From: CACKLF01 sp002725175
GTDB lineage: Bacteria; Pseudomonadota; Alphaproteobacteria; Rhodobacterales; Rhodobacteraceae
Assembly (NCBI GenBank): GCA_002725175.2
Contig: PBQX02000023.1
Location: 1 to 53,946 of the forward strand
Length of the DNA: 53,946 nt
Direction of reading: 5' to 3'
The translations under genes and the position numbers were made by a program. Under the pieces are notes generated by a model. The model saw only the letters and a program-made list of their open reading frames with translations, did not search any database and was not told where the DNA came from. Below are positions 34,401 to 43,501 of the stretch, in pieces; within the stretch, counting starts at the first letter, position 1; each line of letters opens with the position of its first letter.

Positions 34401-35582
34401 ATGTTAGAATTATTAAAAGAACAACCTGCTGATAATATTATTGCCTTGATGGGGCAATTTGCTAGTGATAATCGGNCCACAAAGGTTGATTTAGGTGTGG
34501 GTGTCTACAAAAATCAATCTGGAGTGACACCTATAATGGGTGCTGTAAAGAAGGCTCAGGCGCTTCTNCTGGAAAGTCAGGTTTCCAAAAGTTATGTTGG
34601 CTTGCTAGGAAATTTANACTTTGTTCAGTCAATGAAGAATCTAATACTTTCTGATNCCTTGCGGTCNGAGAATTTTGTGGGAGCCCAGGCGCCAGGAGGC
34701 ACNGGCTCTCTTCACCAAATGTTTNTGCTTTTGAGAGCAGCTAATCCAAATATAACAGTTTGGATTTCAAATCCAACTTGGCCTAACCATCCCTCTATGC
34801 TGCGACATTTGGGAATAGAATTTAGGTATTATAGATATTTTTCTGAAGAGACTGGNAGTATTGATTTTGACGGCATGATGAGTGATCTTGCAGAGGCNAA
34901 ATGTAATGACGTTATTTTGCTTCATGGATGTTGCCATAANCCGACAGGGGCAAACNTAAGTGNTGGTGAATGGGATTCCATTTCTCNGCTATGTCTAAAG
35001 AATGAAATCATACCTTTGGTTGATTTAGCTTATCAGGGTTTTGGAGATGGGCTTGAAGAAGACGTTTTAGGGCTAAGAAGAATGGCAGGATTAGTTCCAG
35101 AATTAATTATAGCTGCTTCCTGCTCTAAAAATTTTGGTTTGTATCGTGATCGTGTAGGAGTTGCACTCTATCTAAATGAAAATAAGAAAGTGCTGTCTTT
35201 AACTTCGGACAACCTTAAATCGGTTAATAGATTGACTTATTCTTTTCCTCCTGACTGGGGGGCAACTGTTGTAAACACAATCTTAAATGATTCAGGTTTG
35301 AGAGCAGAGTGGAATGAAGAGGTTCAGGATATAAGGTCTTCTATTACTNATTTGCGCTTAGGTTTGCGCGATGCATTGAAGAGGGCAACAAATAGCGATA
35401 GGTTTGCNTTTCTAGGTGAGCATAAAGGAATGTTTTCTAGGCTGGGGTTAACGAAAGGCCAGGTTGANNTACTNAGGNAGGACCATGCAATTTATATGGT
35501 AGGCGATAGTAGAATAAATATAGCTGGCCTAAATGAGAAAAGTGTCAATGTTCTTGCAAATGCGGTTGCAAAAATTTTATAG
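34401..35582 (+). CDS. Aspartate/aromatic amino acid aminotransferase (class I alpha)
   Basis: A 393-residue PLP enzyme of the AspC/TyrB group. Landmarks are VDLGVGVYKNQSGVTPIM at the N-terminus, SNPTWPNHPSML, LLHGCCHxPTGAN (PLP-binding Asn), LVDLAYQGFGDG (Asp and Tyr at the cofactor) and the Schiff-base Lys in ASCSKNFGLYRDRVG (near residue 240). It transaminates aspartate, aromatic amino acids or both; the specificity is not decided by these motifs. It lies 14 bp after the GNAT gene, in the smc-sseA cluster. Many N bases occur, mostly without effect on motifs. Confidence 0.92.
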   Translation: MLELLKEQPADNIIALMGQFASDNRXTKVDLGVGVYKNQSGVTPIMGAVKKAQALXLESQVSKSYVGLLGNLXFVQSMKNLILSDXLRXENFVGAQAPGGXGSLHQMFXLLRAANPNITVWISNPTWPNHPSMLRHLGIEFRYYRYFSEETXSIDFDGMMSDLAEXKCNDVILLHGCCHXPTGANXSXGEWDSISXLCLKNEIIPLVDLAYQGFGDGLEEDVLGLRRMAGLVPELIIAASCSKNFGLYRDRVGVALYLNENKKVLSLTSDNLKSVNRLTYSFPPDWGATVVNTILNDSGLRAEWNEEVQDIRSSITXLRLGLRDALKRATNSDRFXFLGEHKGMFSRLGLTKGQVXXXRXDHAIYMVGDSRINIAGLNEKSVNVLANAVAKIL

Positions 35583-35608
35583 CATTAATTTATAAATAGG
35601 AAAAAAAT

Positions 35609-37549
35609 ATGTCCGGAAAAACTTATTTGCCATCAGAAGAATTTAGCAATAATGCAGTTTTGCAAGAGAATGAGTTTAATTCCATGCATGGTCAATTTAA
35701 TGAAGATCCGGAAGAGTTTTGGAGACAGCAAGGGCATAGATTAAACTGGATAAAAGGTTATTCAAAAGTTAAGAATGTAGATTTTTCTTTCCCTCACGTA
35801 TCAATAAAGTGGTTTGAGGACGGAGTCTTGAATGTTTGTGAAAACTGTGTAGATCGCCACCTTGAAGCTAAAGGTAACGATACAGCAATAATTTGGGAAG
35901 GAGATGAGCCAACAGACAGTAAGTTTATAACATATAATGAACTTCACAAGAATGTTTCCAAGTTAGCTAATTCCTATAAGGCTTTAGGCGTAAGGAAAGG
36001 TGATAGGATCATTATTTATATGCCTATGATACCAGAAGCAGCATATGCGATGCTAGCTTCAGCTAGGATAGGTGCAATTCATTCGGTTGTTTTTGCAGGC
36101 TTTAGCCCAGATGCTCTTTCTGCACGAATTCAAGACTGCGAAGCTTCTTTAGTCATCACAGCTGATGAAGCTCCGAGAGGAGGAAAAGTAACACCTCTTA
36201 AGTTGAATGTAGATCAAGCATTAAAAGATTTAAAGGGTGTAAAAACAATTGTTGTTCCTCGTACGGGTAGTAGTGTGCCAATGCTTAGTGGAAGGGATTA
36301 TCGATACGAGGATCTTATGAAAAGCAGTTCTGAAAGCTGTGCTGCTGAGCAAATGCAAGCAGAGGATCCACTTTTTATTCTTTATACTTCAGGATCAACC
36401 GGGAAACCAAAAGGGGTGCAACATTCTTCTGCAGGTTATTTGCTTTATGCATCCATGACTCACAAGTATATCTTTGATTATAAAGATGGTGACATATATT
36501 GGTGTACTGCAGATGTTGGGTGGGTTACAGGCCATAGCTACATTGTTTATGGACCTTTGTCTAATGGCGCAACAACAGTTATGTTTGAGGGAGTTCCAAC
36601 ATATCCGGATGCATCACGATTTTGGCAAATATGTGAAAAGTATAAAGTATCTCAGTTTTATACTGCACCCACAGCTATTAGGGCGTTAATGGGACTTGGT
36701 GATAGATTCGTAGACAGGTCGGATTTATCAAAATTAAGGTTGCTTGGATCTGTGGGGGAGCCTATTAATCCAGAAGCTTGGGAATGGTATAATAGGGTTG
36801 TAGGTAAGGGTAATTGTCCAATTGTGGATACTTGGTGGCAAACAGAAACTGGTGGAATATTAATTTCGCCTCTCCCTGGTATTACTACAACTAAACCTGG
36901 ATCTGCAACATTACCTTTTTTTGGAATAAAACCTGTCATTATCGATCCAAAGACAGGTCAGGAAATTAAGGAGACAGAATGTGAAGGCGTATTAGCTATA
37001 AAAGATAGTTGGCCTGGACAAATGAGGACAGTATATAAAGATCATGAAAGGTTCGTTGATACTTACTTTAAAGATTATCCTGGATATTATTTTACTGGTG
37101 ACGGCTGTCGGAGGGATAAAGATGGGTATTATTGGATTACTGGTAGGGTAGACGATGTTCTTAATGTTTCTGGCCATCGGATGGGAACAGCAGAAGTTGA
37201 AAGTGCGTTAGTGGCACATTCTTCAGTTTCGGAAAGTGCTGTGGTTGGGTTTCCACATAAAATTAAAGGTCAAGGCATTTATGCCTTTGTAACATTGATG
37301 AGTGGTAAGGAGCCTTCAGATGAATTGAAAGATGAATTAAAAAATTGGGTCAGTAAGGAAATCGGAGCAATAGCAAAGCCTGAGGTCATTCAATGGGCGC
37401 CAGGACTGCCGAAGACACGTTCTGGTAAGATAATGAGGAGAATTTTAAGGAAGATAGCAGAAAATCAATTTGATGAACTCGGTGACACTTCGACTTTAGC
37501 TGATCCTTCTGTAGTAGAGAGTTTGATACAGAATAGATTGAGTTCTTGA
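35609..37549 (+). CDS. acsA: Acetyl-CoA synthetase
   Basis: AMP-forming enzyme activating acetate to acetyl-CoA, 646 residues as usual. Motifs are YTSGSTGKPKG (ATP loop near residue 265), DTWWQTETGG, the hinge and substrate block GRVDDVLNVSGHRMGTAEVE, and PKTRSGKIMRR, with the catalytic Lys that is typically the target of regulatory acetylation. An AGGAAAA run about 7 bp before the ATG acts as ribosome-binding site. With ecm and ccr in the same window it gives a route from acetate into the ethylmalonyl-CoA pathway. No N bases occur here. Confidence 0.97.
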   Translation: MSGKTYLPSEEFSNNAVLQENEFNSMHGQFNEDPEEFWRQQGHRLNWIKGYSKVKNVDFSFPHVSIKWFEDGVLNVCENCVDRHLEAKGNDTAIIWEGDEPTDSKFITYNELHKNVSKLANSYKALGVRKGDRIIIYMPMIPEAAYAMLASARIGAIHSVVFAGFSPDALSARIQDCEASLVITADEAPRGGKVTPLKLNVDQALKDLKGVKTIVVPRTGSSVPMLSGRDYRYEDLMKSSSESCAAEQMQAEDPLFILYTSGSTGKPKGVQHSSAGYLLYASMTHKYIFDYKDGDIYWCTADVGWVTGHSYIVYGPLSNGATTVMFEGVPTYPDASRFWQICEKYKVSQFYTAPTAIRALMGLGDRFVDRSDLSKLRLLGSVGEPINPEAWEWYNRVVGKGNCPIVDTWWQTETGGILISPLPGITTTKPGSATLPFFGIKPVIIDPKTGQEIKETECEGVLAIKDSWPGQMRTVYKDHERFVDTYFKDYPGYYFTGDGCRRDKDGYYWITGRVDDVLNVSGHRMGTAEVESALVAHSSVSESAVVGFPHKIKGQGIYAFVTLMSGKEPSDELKDELKNWVSKEIGAIAKPEVIQWAPGLPKTRSGKIMRRILRKIAENQFDELGDTSTLADPSVVESLIQNRLSS

Positions 37550-37575
37550 TTAAAATTATTTGGTGTGGGGTATTT

Positions 37576-37953
37576 ATGATATTTAGAGTAATATTTCTTT
37601 CAATTTTTCTGGTTGGATTTGTGTCTTGTAATTCGTCTGCACCAGTTCAAACAACAAATATGTCGAATATTATTGAGGATATTCCGATTGAGGGAGTAGC
37701 TGAGGATAATATTGAATTAATAGTTTTGAAGTTAGCTCCTAAGCCTAAATTGGGGCAACCAGAGCATGAATGTTTGGCAGAAACATTTTTATTTTTGATT
37801 GGCCAGCCTAAAAGTGCGATTGCGGCAATTGAATACCCATATAATACAAGGCTTTTTTATTTAGGTGAGGAGAAAGCTGAGGGGTTTGTTGCAAATAGAT
37901 TGAATTTAATTCTAGATAATTCTCAAAAAATTGTTCAAGTCTATTGTGGTTAA
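37576..37953 (+). CDS. Predicted lipoprotein with I78-type peptidase-inhibitor-like domain
   Basis: A small exported protein of 125 residues. A signal segment (IFRVIFLSIFLVG) leads to a lipobox-like FVSC, then a variable linker. The C-terminal 60 residues match the pattern of the I78 inhibitor family: a Cys, IGQPKSAI, a region with Tyr-Pro and Arg, then ANRLNLILDNSQKIVQVYCG at the end. I78 proteins resemble chymotrypsin/elastase inhibitors; whether this one inhibits anything is unknown. ATG at 37576 with GGGG upstream is preferred to an in-frame TTG inside the acsA end. It ends 12 bp before the convergent dnaE2. Confidence 0.75.
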   Translation: MIFRVIFLSIFLVGFVSCNSSAPVQTTNMSNIIEDIPIEGVAEDNIELIVLKLAPKPKLGQPEHECLAETFLFLIGQPKSAIAAIEYPYNTRLFYLGEEKAEGFVANRLNLILDNSQKIVQVYCG

Positions 37954-37965
37954 TTACTACATATC

Positions 37966-40812
37966 TCAGGCGGCCTCAGGTGTTATTATGTGTCTTATAA
38001 GTGAGACCGGATGTGCTTTAAGGCTTAGTTTTAAAGATTTATAATCTTCTATAAGTTCTTCGCCTAGGGTCATTTCTGGTAGTTTTGCATCTTTATTTCC
38101 ATATATTTTCATATTCTTTTGAAATAGTGGAAGATCATTATTTTTTAAAAATTTAAGTTTCCAACTGGCATCCCTTCTACTCAAATTTAAAACCGCGAAA
38201 CAATCTGCTTTTGCGAGCAAATTTAAAACCGAGAGCGGAACAGTTTTTAATTCTAATATGTCATTTATACTCTCATATTTATATTTCCTTTTAGAAATGA
38301 TGATCTCAGCATATTTTTTTGAAAATTGTTTAATTTGCCTGAAACCCAACTGCAAATCAAGTTTGCCAGTAATCTTATTTTTTATTACCCTATTATCCCA
38401 AACGCTATTATTTATGCATGGTTGGTGAATGCTTACCCCATGTTCTTTTGCATCTCTAATTATCTGTGACGGAGCATAAAATCCCATTGGTTGTGAATTT
38501 AAAATTGCACAAGTAAAGATAGCTGGATAATGGAATTTTATCCATGCAGATGCATATACAAGAAAAGCAAAACTTGCAGCGTGACTTTCTGGAAACCCAT
38601 ATTCTCCGAAACCTTCAATCTGATTGAAGCAATTTTTACTAAATTCCAAGCTGTATCCATTTTGAGTCATTCCTTTTATAAATCTCTTTCTGAATTTACT
38701 GATCTCTCCTGTCTTTTTAAAAGTCGCTAAGCTTCTTCGTAATCTATCAGCTTCCTCAGCCGTAAAATTTGCTCCTATAATGGCAATTTGCATGGCTTGT
38801 TCCTGGAACAGAGGTATGCCAAGGGTTTTGCCGAGTACATTTCCAAGCTTTCCTTCTGGAAGGACAGGTTTTTCTTTTCCTGACCTCCTTCTTAAATAAG
38901 GATGTATCATTTTTCCTTGGATAGGTCCTGGCCTTACTATTGCAGTTTGAATAACCAAGTCATAAAAACATTTTGGTTTAAGACGAGGTAAGAAATTCAT
39001 TTGTGCTCTGCTTTCTACTTGAAAAACACCTATGCTATCTGCGTTGCATAACATTTCGTATACCTTCAAATCTTCTTGGGGAACTGTATATAAGGTATAT
39101 TCATGCTTTGCCGTTTCTTTTATTAATTCAAATGCTTTTCGAATACATGTAAGCATCCCTAACGCTAGAATATCAACTTTCAATATACCTAATGTATCGA
39201 TATCCTCCTTATCCCAAGATATCATTGTGCGACCTTTGATTGCAGTGTTTTCTATTGGTACTAAGGTATTTAGTTTTTCTTCTGTTATGACAAATCCGCC
39301 TGTGTGTTGGCCAAGGTGACGGGGAAATCCAATAATTTCAGTTATTAGATCAATGGATTTTAAAATTTGTATATCTGCATTTTTAATATCATTATTTTCT
39401 TTTTTAAGATCTATTGTGCTTAAATTATTAAAGTATGTTGAAATATATGATTTTTGAATTTCTGAAAGCCCCATTGCTTTCCCCACATCCCTAACAGCAA
39501 GCTTTTTTCTATAATGGATTACAGTTGCACAAATGCCAGCTCGATCCCTTCCATATTTATCATATATATATTCTATTATTTCTTCTCTTCTTTCATGTTC
39601 AAAATCTATATCAATGTCTGGGGGTTCATTTCTGGCTTCAGAAACGAATCTTTCAAAAACCATTGAGCCAACTTCTGGACTTACAGAGGTTATACCTAAG
39701 GCATAGCAAACAATAGAATTTGCTGCTGATCCTCTGCCCTGGCACAAAATTTTCTTTTTTTGAGCAAACTTCACTAAGTCATATACTGTTAGAAAATATG
39801 GCTCATAAGAAAGGTTCTCTATTAAGGTTAATTCTTTTTTTGATTGTTTAGAAACTTGTTTAGGAATTTCATTTGGGTATCTTTTTTTTAAACCCTTTTT
39901 TGTTAACCTTTTGAGGCGATTTATAGGTGTTTCATTTTGGAAAATTTCTGATGGATAGTTATATTTTATTTCATCTAACGAGAAATTACACTGCCTGCCT
40001 ACGTAGTTAGCATTTTGTATGGCATTAGAGTGGTGATAAAATATTTTATTAATTTCTTCTGGACTTTTTAAACAAAGTTCAGAATTTTTAAGGGCCTCAT
40101 ATTCAATCTCATGAATTATTTTTTTCAACCTTATACATGTTAAAATATCTGCCAGTTCGCGCCTAGTACTATCGTGCATTATTGGATTGGAGGAGGCTAT
40201 AGGTTGAAGGTTCAATTTTTTGCCTATCTCTATTACTTCTTTGAAGTAAAATTTATCCATATCATCATATTTAGGGGATAAAACAATATATCCATTTTTG
40301 TATTGGGTTGAGAAAAATTTTGCATCTTTTAACCAAATTTTCTTGTAAAATGATGTGGCTAAATTTCTCGGTGGGTGCAGCAATAGAGTTAAGTTTTNAG
40401 ANAGAGTTACTATTTCTTTCATGCTGATANTACATTCACCTTTTTTTGAATATTTGTATCCTTTAGATAGTAAGGAGCAGAGCTCAGCCCAGCCATTTTT
40501 ATTAACTGGCAATGCAGTTATAAGAATTCCTGAATTTGTTTTTAAGCATGNCCCCGGAATAAGTTTGGGAACAGAATTTTTCTCATCTTTATTGTGAATC
40601 ATTCTGGACGAAATAGGCTGATTTTCTGATAGGGTATTTTTTATTTTTACTAGTTCTTTATGGCCTCTAACAACTCCTGCTACTGAATTCACATCTGTAA
40701 TCGCAATCGATTTTAGATTCAGCTCAAATGCTCTTTTTACATATTCCTCAGGGTGGCTAGCTCCAGTGAGAAATGTGAAGTTTGTTGTTGTACATAATTC
40801 ACTAAATGCCAT
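37966..40812 (-). CDS. dnaE2: Error-prone DNA polymerase III alpha subunit DnaE2 (ImuC), C-terminally short
   Basis: Translesion C-family polymerase of the SOS mutasome. It begins with a PHP domain (TTNFTFLTGASHPEEYV, AITDVNSVAGVVRGH). The polymerase core follows with the DnaE2-type motif EPPDIDIDFEHERRE; Asp401 and Asp403 are the catalytic pair and Asp547 in KVDILALGML the third. LPEGKLGNVLGKTLGIPLFQEQ is the fingers block. The chain ends EDYKSLKLSLKAHPVSLIRHIITPEAA, listed here only as ending in ITPEAA. Family members usually continue about 100 more residues, including an OB-fold, which are missing (948 aa against roughly 1050). It starts 2 bp after the methyltransferase stop, so cotranscription is near certain. 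Confidence 0.93.
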   Translation of the reverse strand: MAFSELCTTTNFTFLTGASHPEEYVKRAFELNLKSIAITDVNSVAGVVRGHKELVKIKNTLSENQPISSRMIHNKDEKNSVPKLIPGXCLKTNSGILITALPVNKNGWAELCSLLSKGYKYSKKGECXISMKEIVTXSXNLTLLLHPPRNLATSFYKKIWLKDAKFFSTQYKNGYIVLSPKYDDMDKFYFKEVIEIGKKLNLQPIASSNPIMHDSTRRELADILTCIRLKKIIHEIEYEALKNSELCLKSPEEINKIFYHHSNAIQNANYVGRQCNFSLDEIKYNYPSEIFQNETPINRLKRLTKKGLKKRYPNEIPKQVSKQSKKELTLIENLSYEPYFLTVYDLVKFAQKKKILCQGRGSAANSIVCYALGITSVSPEVGSMVFERFVSEARNEPPDIDIDFEHERREEIIEYIYDKYGRDRAGICATVIHYRKKLAVRDVGKAMGLSEIQKSYISTYFNNLSTIDLKKENNDIKNADIQILKSIDLITEIIGFPRHLGQHTGGFVITEEKLNTLVPIENTAIKGRTMISWDKEDIDTLGILKVDILALGMLTCIRKAFELIKETAKHEYTLYTVPQEDLKVYEMLCNADSIGVFQVESRAQMNFLPRLKPKCFYDLVIQTAIVRPGPIQGKMIHPYLRRRSGKEKPVLPEGKLGNVLGKTLGIPLFQEQAMQIAIIGANFTAEEADRLRRSLATFKKTGEISKFRKRFIKGMTQNGYSLEFSKNCFNQIEGFGEYGFPESHAASFAFLVYASAWIKFHYPAIFTCAILNSQPMGFYAPSQIIRDAKEHGVSIHQPCINNSVWDNRVIKNKITGKLDLQLGFRQIKQFSKKYAEIIISKRKYKYESINDILELKTVPLSVLNLLAKADCFAVLNLSRRDASWKLKFLKNNDLPLFQKNMKIYGNKDAKLPEMTLGEELIEDYKSLKLSLKAHPVSLIRHIITPEAA

Positions 40813-40814
40813 CC

Positions 40815-41702
40815 TTAAATTTGTGGCGGCTTAAGCTTAAATATTATATATTTATTATAAGTCATGAATAGTTGAGAAGTTCTGCCTTTATTAAATAATC
40901 GACTTTCCAAGTCTTTCCTGCGCCGTTCTTTTAAAAAGAGCTTGTAGGACATCTTCAGTAGATAAAATAATATATTTTTCTTTTCTTTTANTGATTTTGA
41001 TAATCGCATTATTATTTCTCCAAAGGCATTAAATGTTTTCTGCTCTAGGTCTATTGAGGGTGCTACAGATTGTGTTATGTCCTTTCTATTTATTATTTTT
41101 AATGAAAATTTTACTAATTTTTCTTCCATTTCAGTTATACTGTGACCACCTCCAGGCTGACGGGTTTTAGATTTTTTGAAAGCTTCTGACCTAAAGCAAT
41201 CAGATATTAATATTATACCTGTTTTGTTTAGAAGGGCAGACGCTTTTGGTAAAGAAATATCCATAGGTATGTATTGGAAGCTTTCAGAAAACAAGCAGAC
41301 GTCGTATAATTTTTTATTTTTTGGTATGTAGTCTTCAAAGATTGTCTGATATATATCTGCATTTCCTTTGGTAGTTTCTTTTGCTTCCTTTGCAAGCTCT
41401 TCACTTGGCACTACTATATCTACTTCGTGCCCTTCATCTAAGAGTTTTTTTGCTGTTTCTCCTCCTCCTCCTCCAATATCAAGTATTTTCATGCTTTTCT
41501 TTTTAGGAAGATAATTGAACAAATTTTTAGTGTAAGCTTCCTGCGCTAAGCATAAATTTCCCATGGTAACCTCTAAGNCATCCCATATCCCATAGTGCAA
41601 GTTAGATTTTCCAGTTATTAATTTTGATAATATTAATGCTATGTCCAGTCCTATAGACTGGGAAACATTTTGATCAGTATGAATTTGTTTAACGTTTTTC
41701 AT
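40815..41702 (-). CDS. Class I SAM-dependent methyltransferase embedded in the imuB-dnaE2 cassette
   Basis: A 295-residue protein with a Rossmann-type methyltransferase core. Motif I is ILDIGGGGGETAKKL (residues 73-87, acidic start Asp75), followed by the second strand VDIVVPSEELA, a motif-like DVCLFSESFQYIP and the strand GIILISDCF. The N-terminal helix region LSKLITGKSNLHYGIWD and a basic C-terminal region (FLKERRRKDLESRLF) resemble small-molecule methyltransferases of the sterol/tocopherol/sarcosine type more than DNA methylases; no DPPY/NPPY motif is seen. It lies 56 bp after imuB and 2 bp before dnaE2, where imuA homologues are not expected and methyltransferases are not known to me. Substrate unknown. 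Confidence 0.88.
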   Translation of the reverse strand: MKNVKQIHTDQNVSQSIGLDIALILSKLITGKSNLHYGIWDXLEVTMGNLCLAQEAYTKNLFNYLPKKKSMKILDIGGGGGETAKKLLDEGHEVDIVVPSEELAKEAKETTKGNADIYQTIFEDYIPKNKKLYDVCLFSESFQYIPMDISLPKASALLNKTGIILISDCFRSEAFKKSKTRQPGGGHSITEMEEKLVKFSLKIINRKDITQSVAPSIDLEQKTFNAFGEIIMRLSKSXKEKKNILFYLLKMSYKLFLKERRRKDLESRLFNKGRTSQLFMTYNKYIIFKLKPPQI

Positions 41703-41758
41703 TATATTAATTCTTAAATAGGGAAAGGATAATATAGAACTTAGTTTTCATTTTTATA

Positions 41759-43417
41759 CTAGCAAAAATTTCCATGTATGTACCATTGATTTGAGAGTTT
41801 TCCATTCTTTAATTCAAAAATCCAAAATTTTTCACCTTCTAAAAGTTCTATGGTCCAATAATCTCTTGTATGTAGTTCCCAGGTTGAGTTCTGACACCAC
41901 CATTCTGGAGCTATTGTATCTGGACCAAAAGCTGCAGATATATGTTTCTTCACTCCACTTAATATACAGGTTTTGGGTAATGAGCTATTTTTAAACTTTT
42001 CAACTTCAATCTTTTTTGGCGAAAATAAATATATTGGGCGTAAGGTTGATCTCGATTTCTCCCACGATCTATTACTAACTTTAGTATCAATTGGTACTAT
42101 GGAAGCAACTTTCTCAGGTATATGAGTATTTTTTAGATAAATTTTTCGGATATTATTATATCCAATACGTAGTGAAATTTTTGATATTAATTCCGCATAT
42201 TTTCCATTTGAATTAATGTTCTTTATTCCTTTAAGAGGTATGGAAAAATACTTCATATCAGATTGGAGTGGATTATTTTTTTTTGATTCTTTTATTGATA
42301 AATTTAATTCTCTTACGTCTGAAAAAAATTGAATGCTATCAACTTTAATTTTTAGCAATGAGATTAGAAAATCGACTTCTTTCGTTGCTGTTTTCAGCAT
42401 TAAATTTATTTCTTTCTTTTCCAATTTTGATGAAATAAAGGTAACTGCAATTTCTTTTATTAAAGTATCAGTTTCTCCGAGTCTTCTAAGGGCTATTTTA
42501 ATGATATTTTCAAGTTCTAGTACTAATCTATTTTTTGAGATAACTGGTTGAATGAAATCCTTACAATAAATCGGGTTATATTTTTCCTCCAAAGGTGAAA
42601 TAGGCTCATTTCTAACTCCTAGAGTTCTGTCTAATTTATTGAGGAGGTCTTTGCCAAAGTATTCTAAAAGGTCGTAGCGCTTTAATTTGGATAGATGAGA
42701 AATGTTTTTAAGACCTAAAAAATATAGTTCATTTAATTCTTTATTTTTGAGGTCAAGTATATTGACAGGCAATGCTGATATGAAAGATTCTGCTTTTTCT
42801 CCCAAGATTTGGGGGGAGCAACCCTCTATANTATACTTTACTGTACTAGNTCTAATTTTTGAATTGAATCGATTAACTTTTGCTTCATGGTTTAGATAAT
42901 TTCCTGGCAATACCTCGTGGCTTTTTTCTATTGATTTGTGGTAGTTGTTTTTAAAAATGGCNGCCAATATAGCTGCCGATGGAGAGCTTCCTATGCCAAC
43001 ATTAGAGGTGAAGCCCATCTTTTTTACTTCTAATATTATTTCTTTTGCCAAGTGCTCTTCTCCACCAAATAAATGGCTACAGCCAGTTATATTAAGAAGT
43101 AGGGACTTTTCTTTTTTTGTTGAAATCCAAGGAGAGAATTTTTTGAGTTTTTTTATAAAACTTTTTATTAAAAATTTCTCATCACGTGAATTTCTTTTCG
43201 TAATGGTGCATTCGCTTTGGATATTAACAGCGTCAATTAATGGCATATCTGGGTGAATGCCTAAATATGCCGCTGATTTATTTACACAGTGTACGNAATC
43301 TACGCCAGATTTTGTATATGAAACTATTACTGGCCNTTCTGAAAAGATCTTTCTTTGGNCAACAACATTTTCTGCATTCATGAATGGGAAGAATATAAAT
43401 AAGAAACGTCTTTTCAT
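41759..43417 (-). CDS. imuB: ImuB, Y-family-like mutasome hub protein
   Basis: A 552-residue inactive Y-family polymerase homologue that links DnaE2 to the sliding clamp. The N-terminal strand RRFLFIFFPFMNAEN lacks the acidic catalytic residues of DinB-type enzymes, as expected for ImuB. The fold is confirmed by LLNITGCSHLFGGEEHLA (107-124) and GIGSSPSAAIL. After the little-finger region, QSDMKYF (385-391) is a possible degenerate beta-clamp motif. The C-terminal ImuB domain is intact: FGPDTIAPEWW, HTRDYW and WYIHGNFC at the end. It is the first gene of the cassette, 17 bp downstream of a LexA-type site, with no ImuA upstream. Confidence 0.93.
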   Translation of the reverse strand: MKRRFLFIFFPFMNAENVVXQRKIFSEXPVIVSYTKSGVDXVHCVNKSAAYLGIHPDMPLIDAVNIQSECTITKRNSRDEKFLIKSFIKKLKKFSPWISTKKEKSLLLNITGCSHLFGGEEHLAKEIILEVKKMGFTSNVGIGSSPSAAILXAIFKNNYHKSIEKSHEVLPGNYLNHEAKVNRFNSKIRXSTVKYXIEGCSPQILGEKAESFISALPVNILDLKNKELNELYFLGLKNISHLSKLKRYDLLEYFGKDLLNKLDRTLGVRNEPISPLEEKYNPIYCKDFIQPVISKNRLVLELENIIKIALRRLGETDTLIKEIAVTFISSKLEKKEINLMLKTATKEVDFLISLLKIKVDSIQFFSDVRELNLSIKESKKNNPLQSDMKYFSIPLKGIKNINSNGKYAELISKISLRIGYNNIRKIYLKNTHIPEKVASIVPIDTKVSNRSWEKSRSTLRPIYLFSPKKIEVEKFKNSSLPKTCILSGVKKHISAAFGPDTIAPEWWCQNSTWELHTRDYWTIELLEGEKFWIFELKNGKLSNQWYIHGNFC

Positions 43418-43433
43418 TAAGGGTTATAATTTT

Positions 43434-43448
43434 GTTCATGTTTTGTTC
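43434..43448. promoter_or_regulatory. LexA (SOS) box upstream of imuB, GTTC-N7-GTTC
   Basis: GTTCATGTTTTGTTC matches exactly the direct-repeat LexA site known for alphaproteobacteria (GTTC, seven bases, GTTC). It lies between the irr stop and imuB; its nearest base is 17 bp upstream of the imuB ATG, a position suited to repression. The match is seen directly; LexA binding is inferred. It implies DNA-damage induction of imuB, the methyltransferase gene and dnaE2. Confidence 0.75.
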
Positions 43449-43501
43449 TTATTAAAATTAAACTATACAAGAGTCGAGTCATATTTTTTAGGGAAAGCAA
43501 A

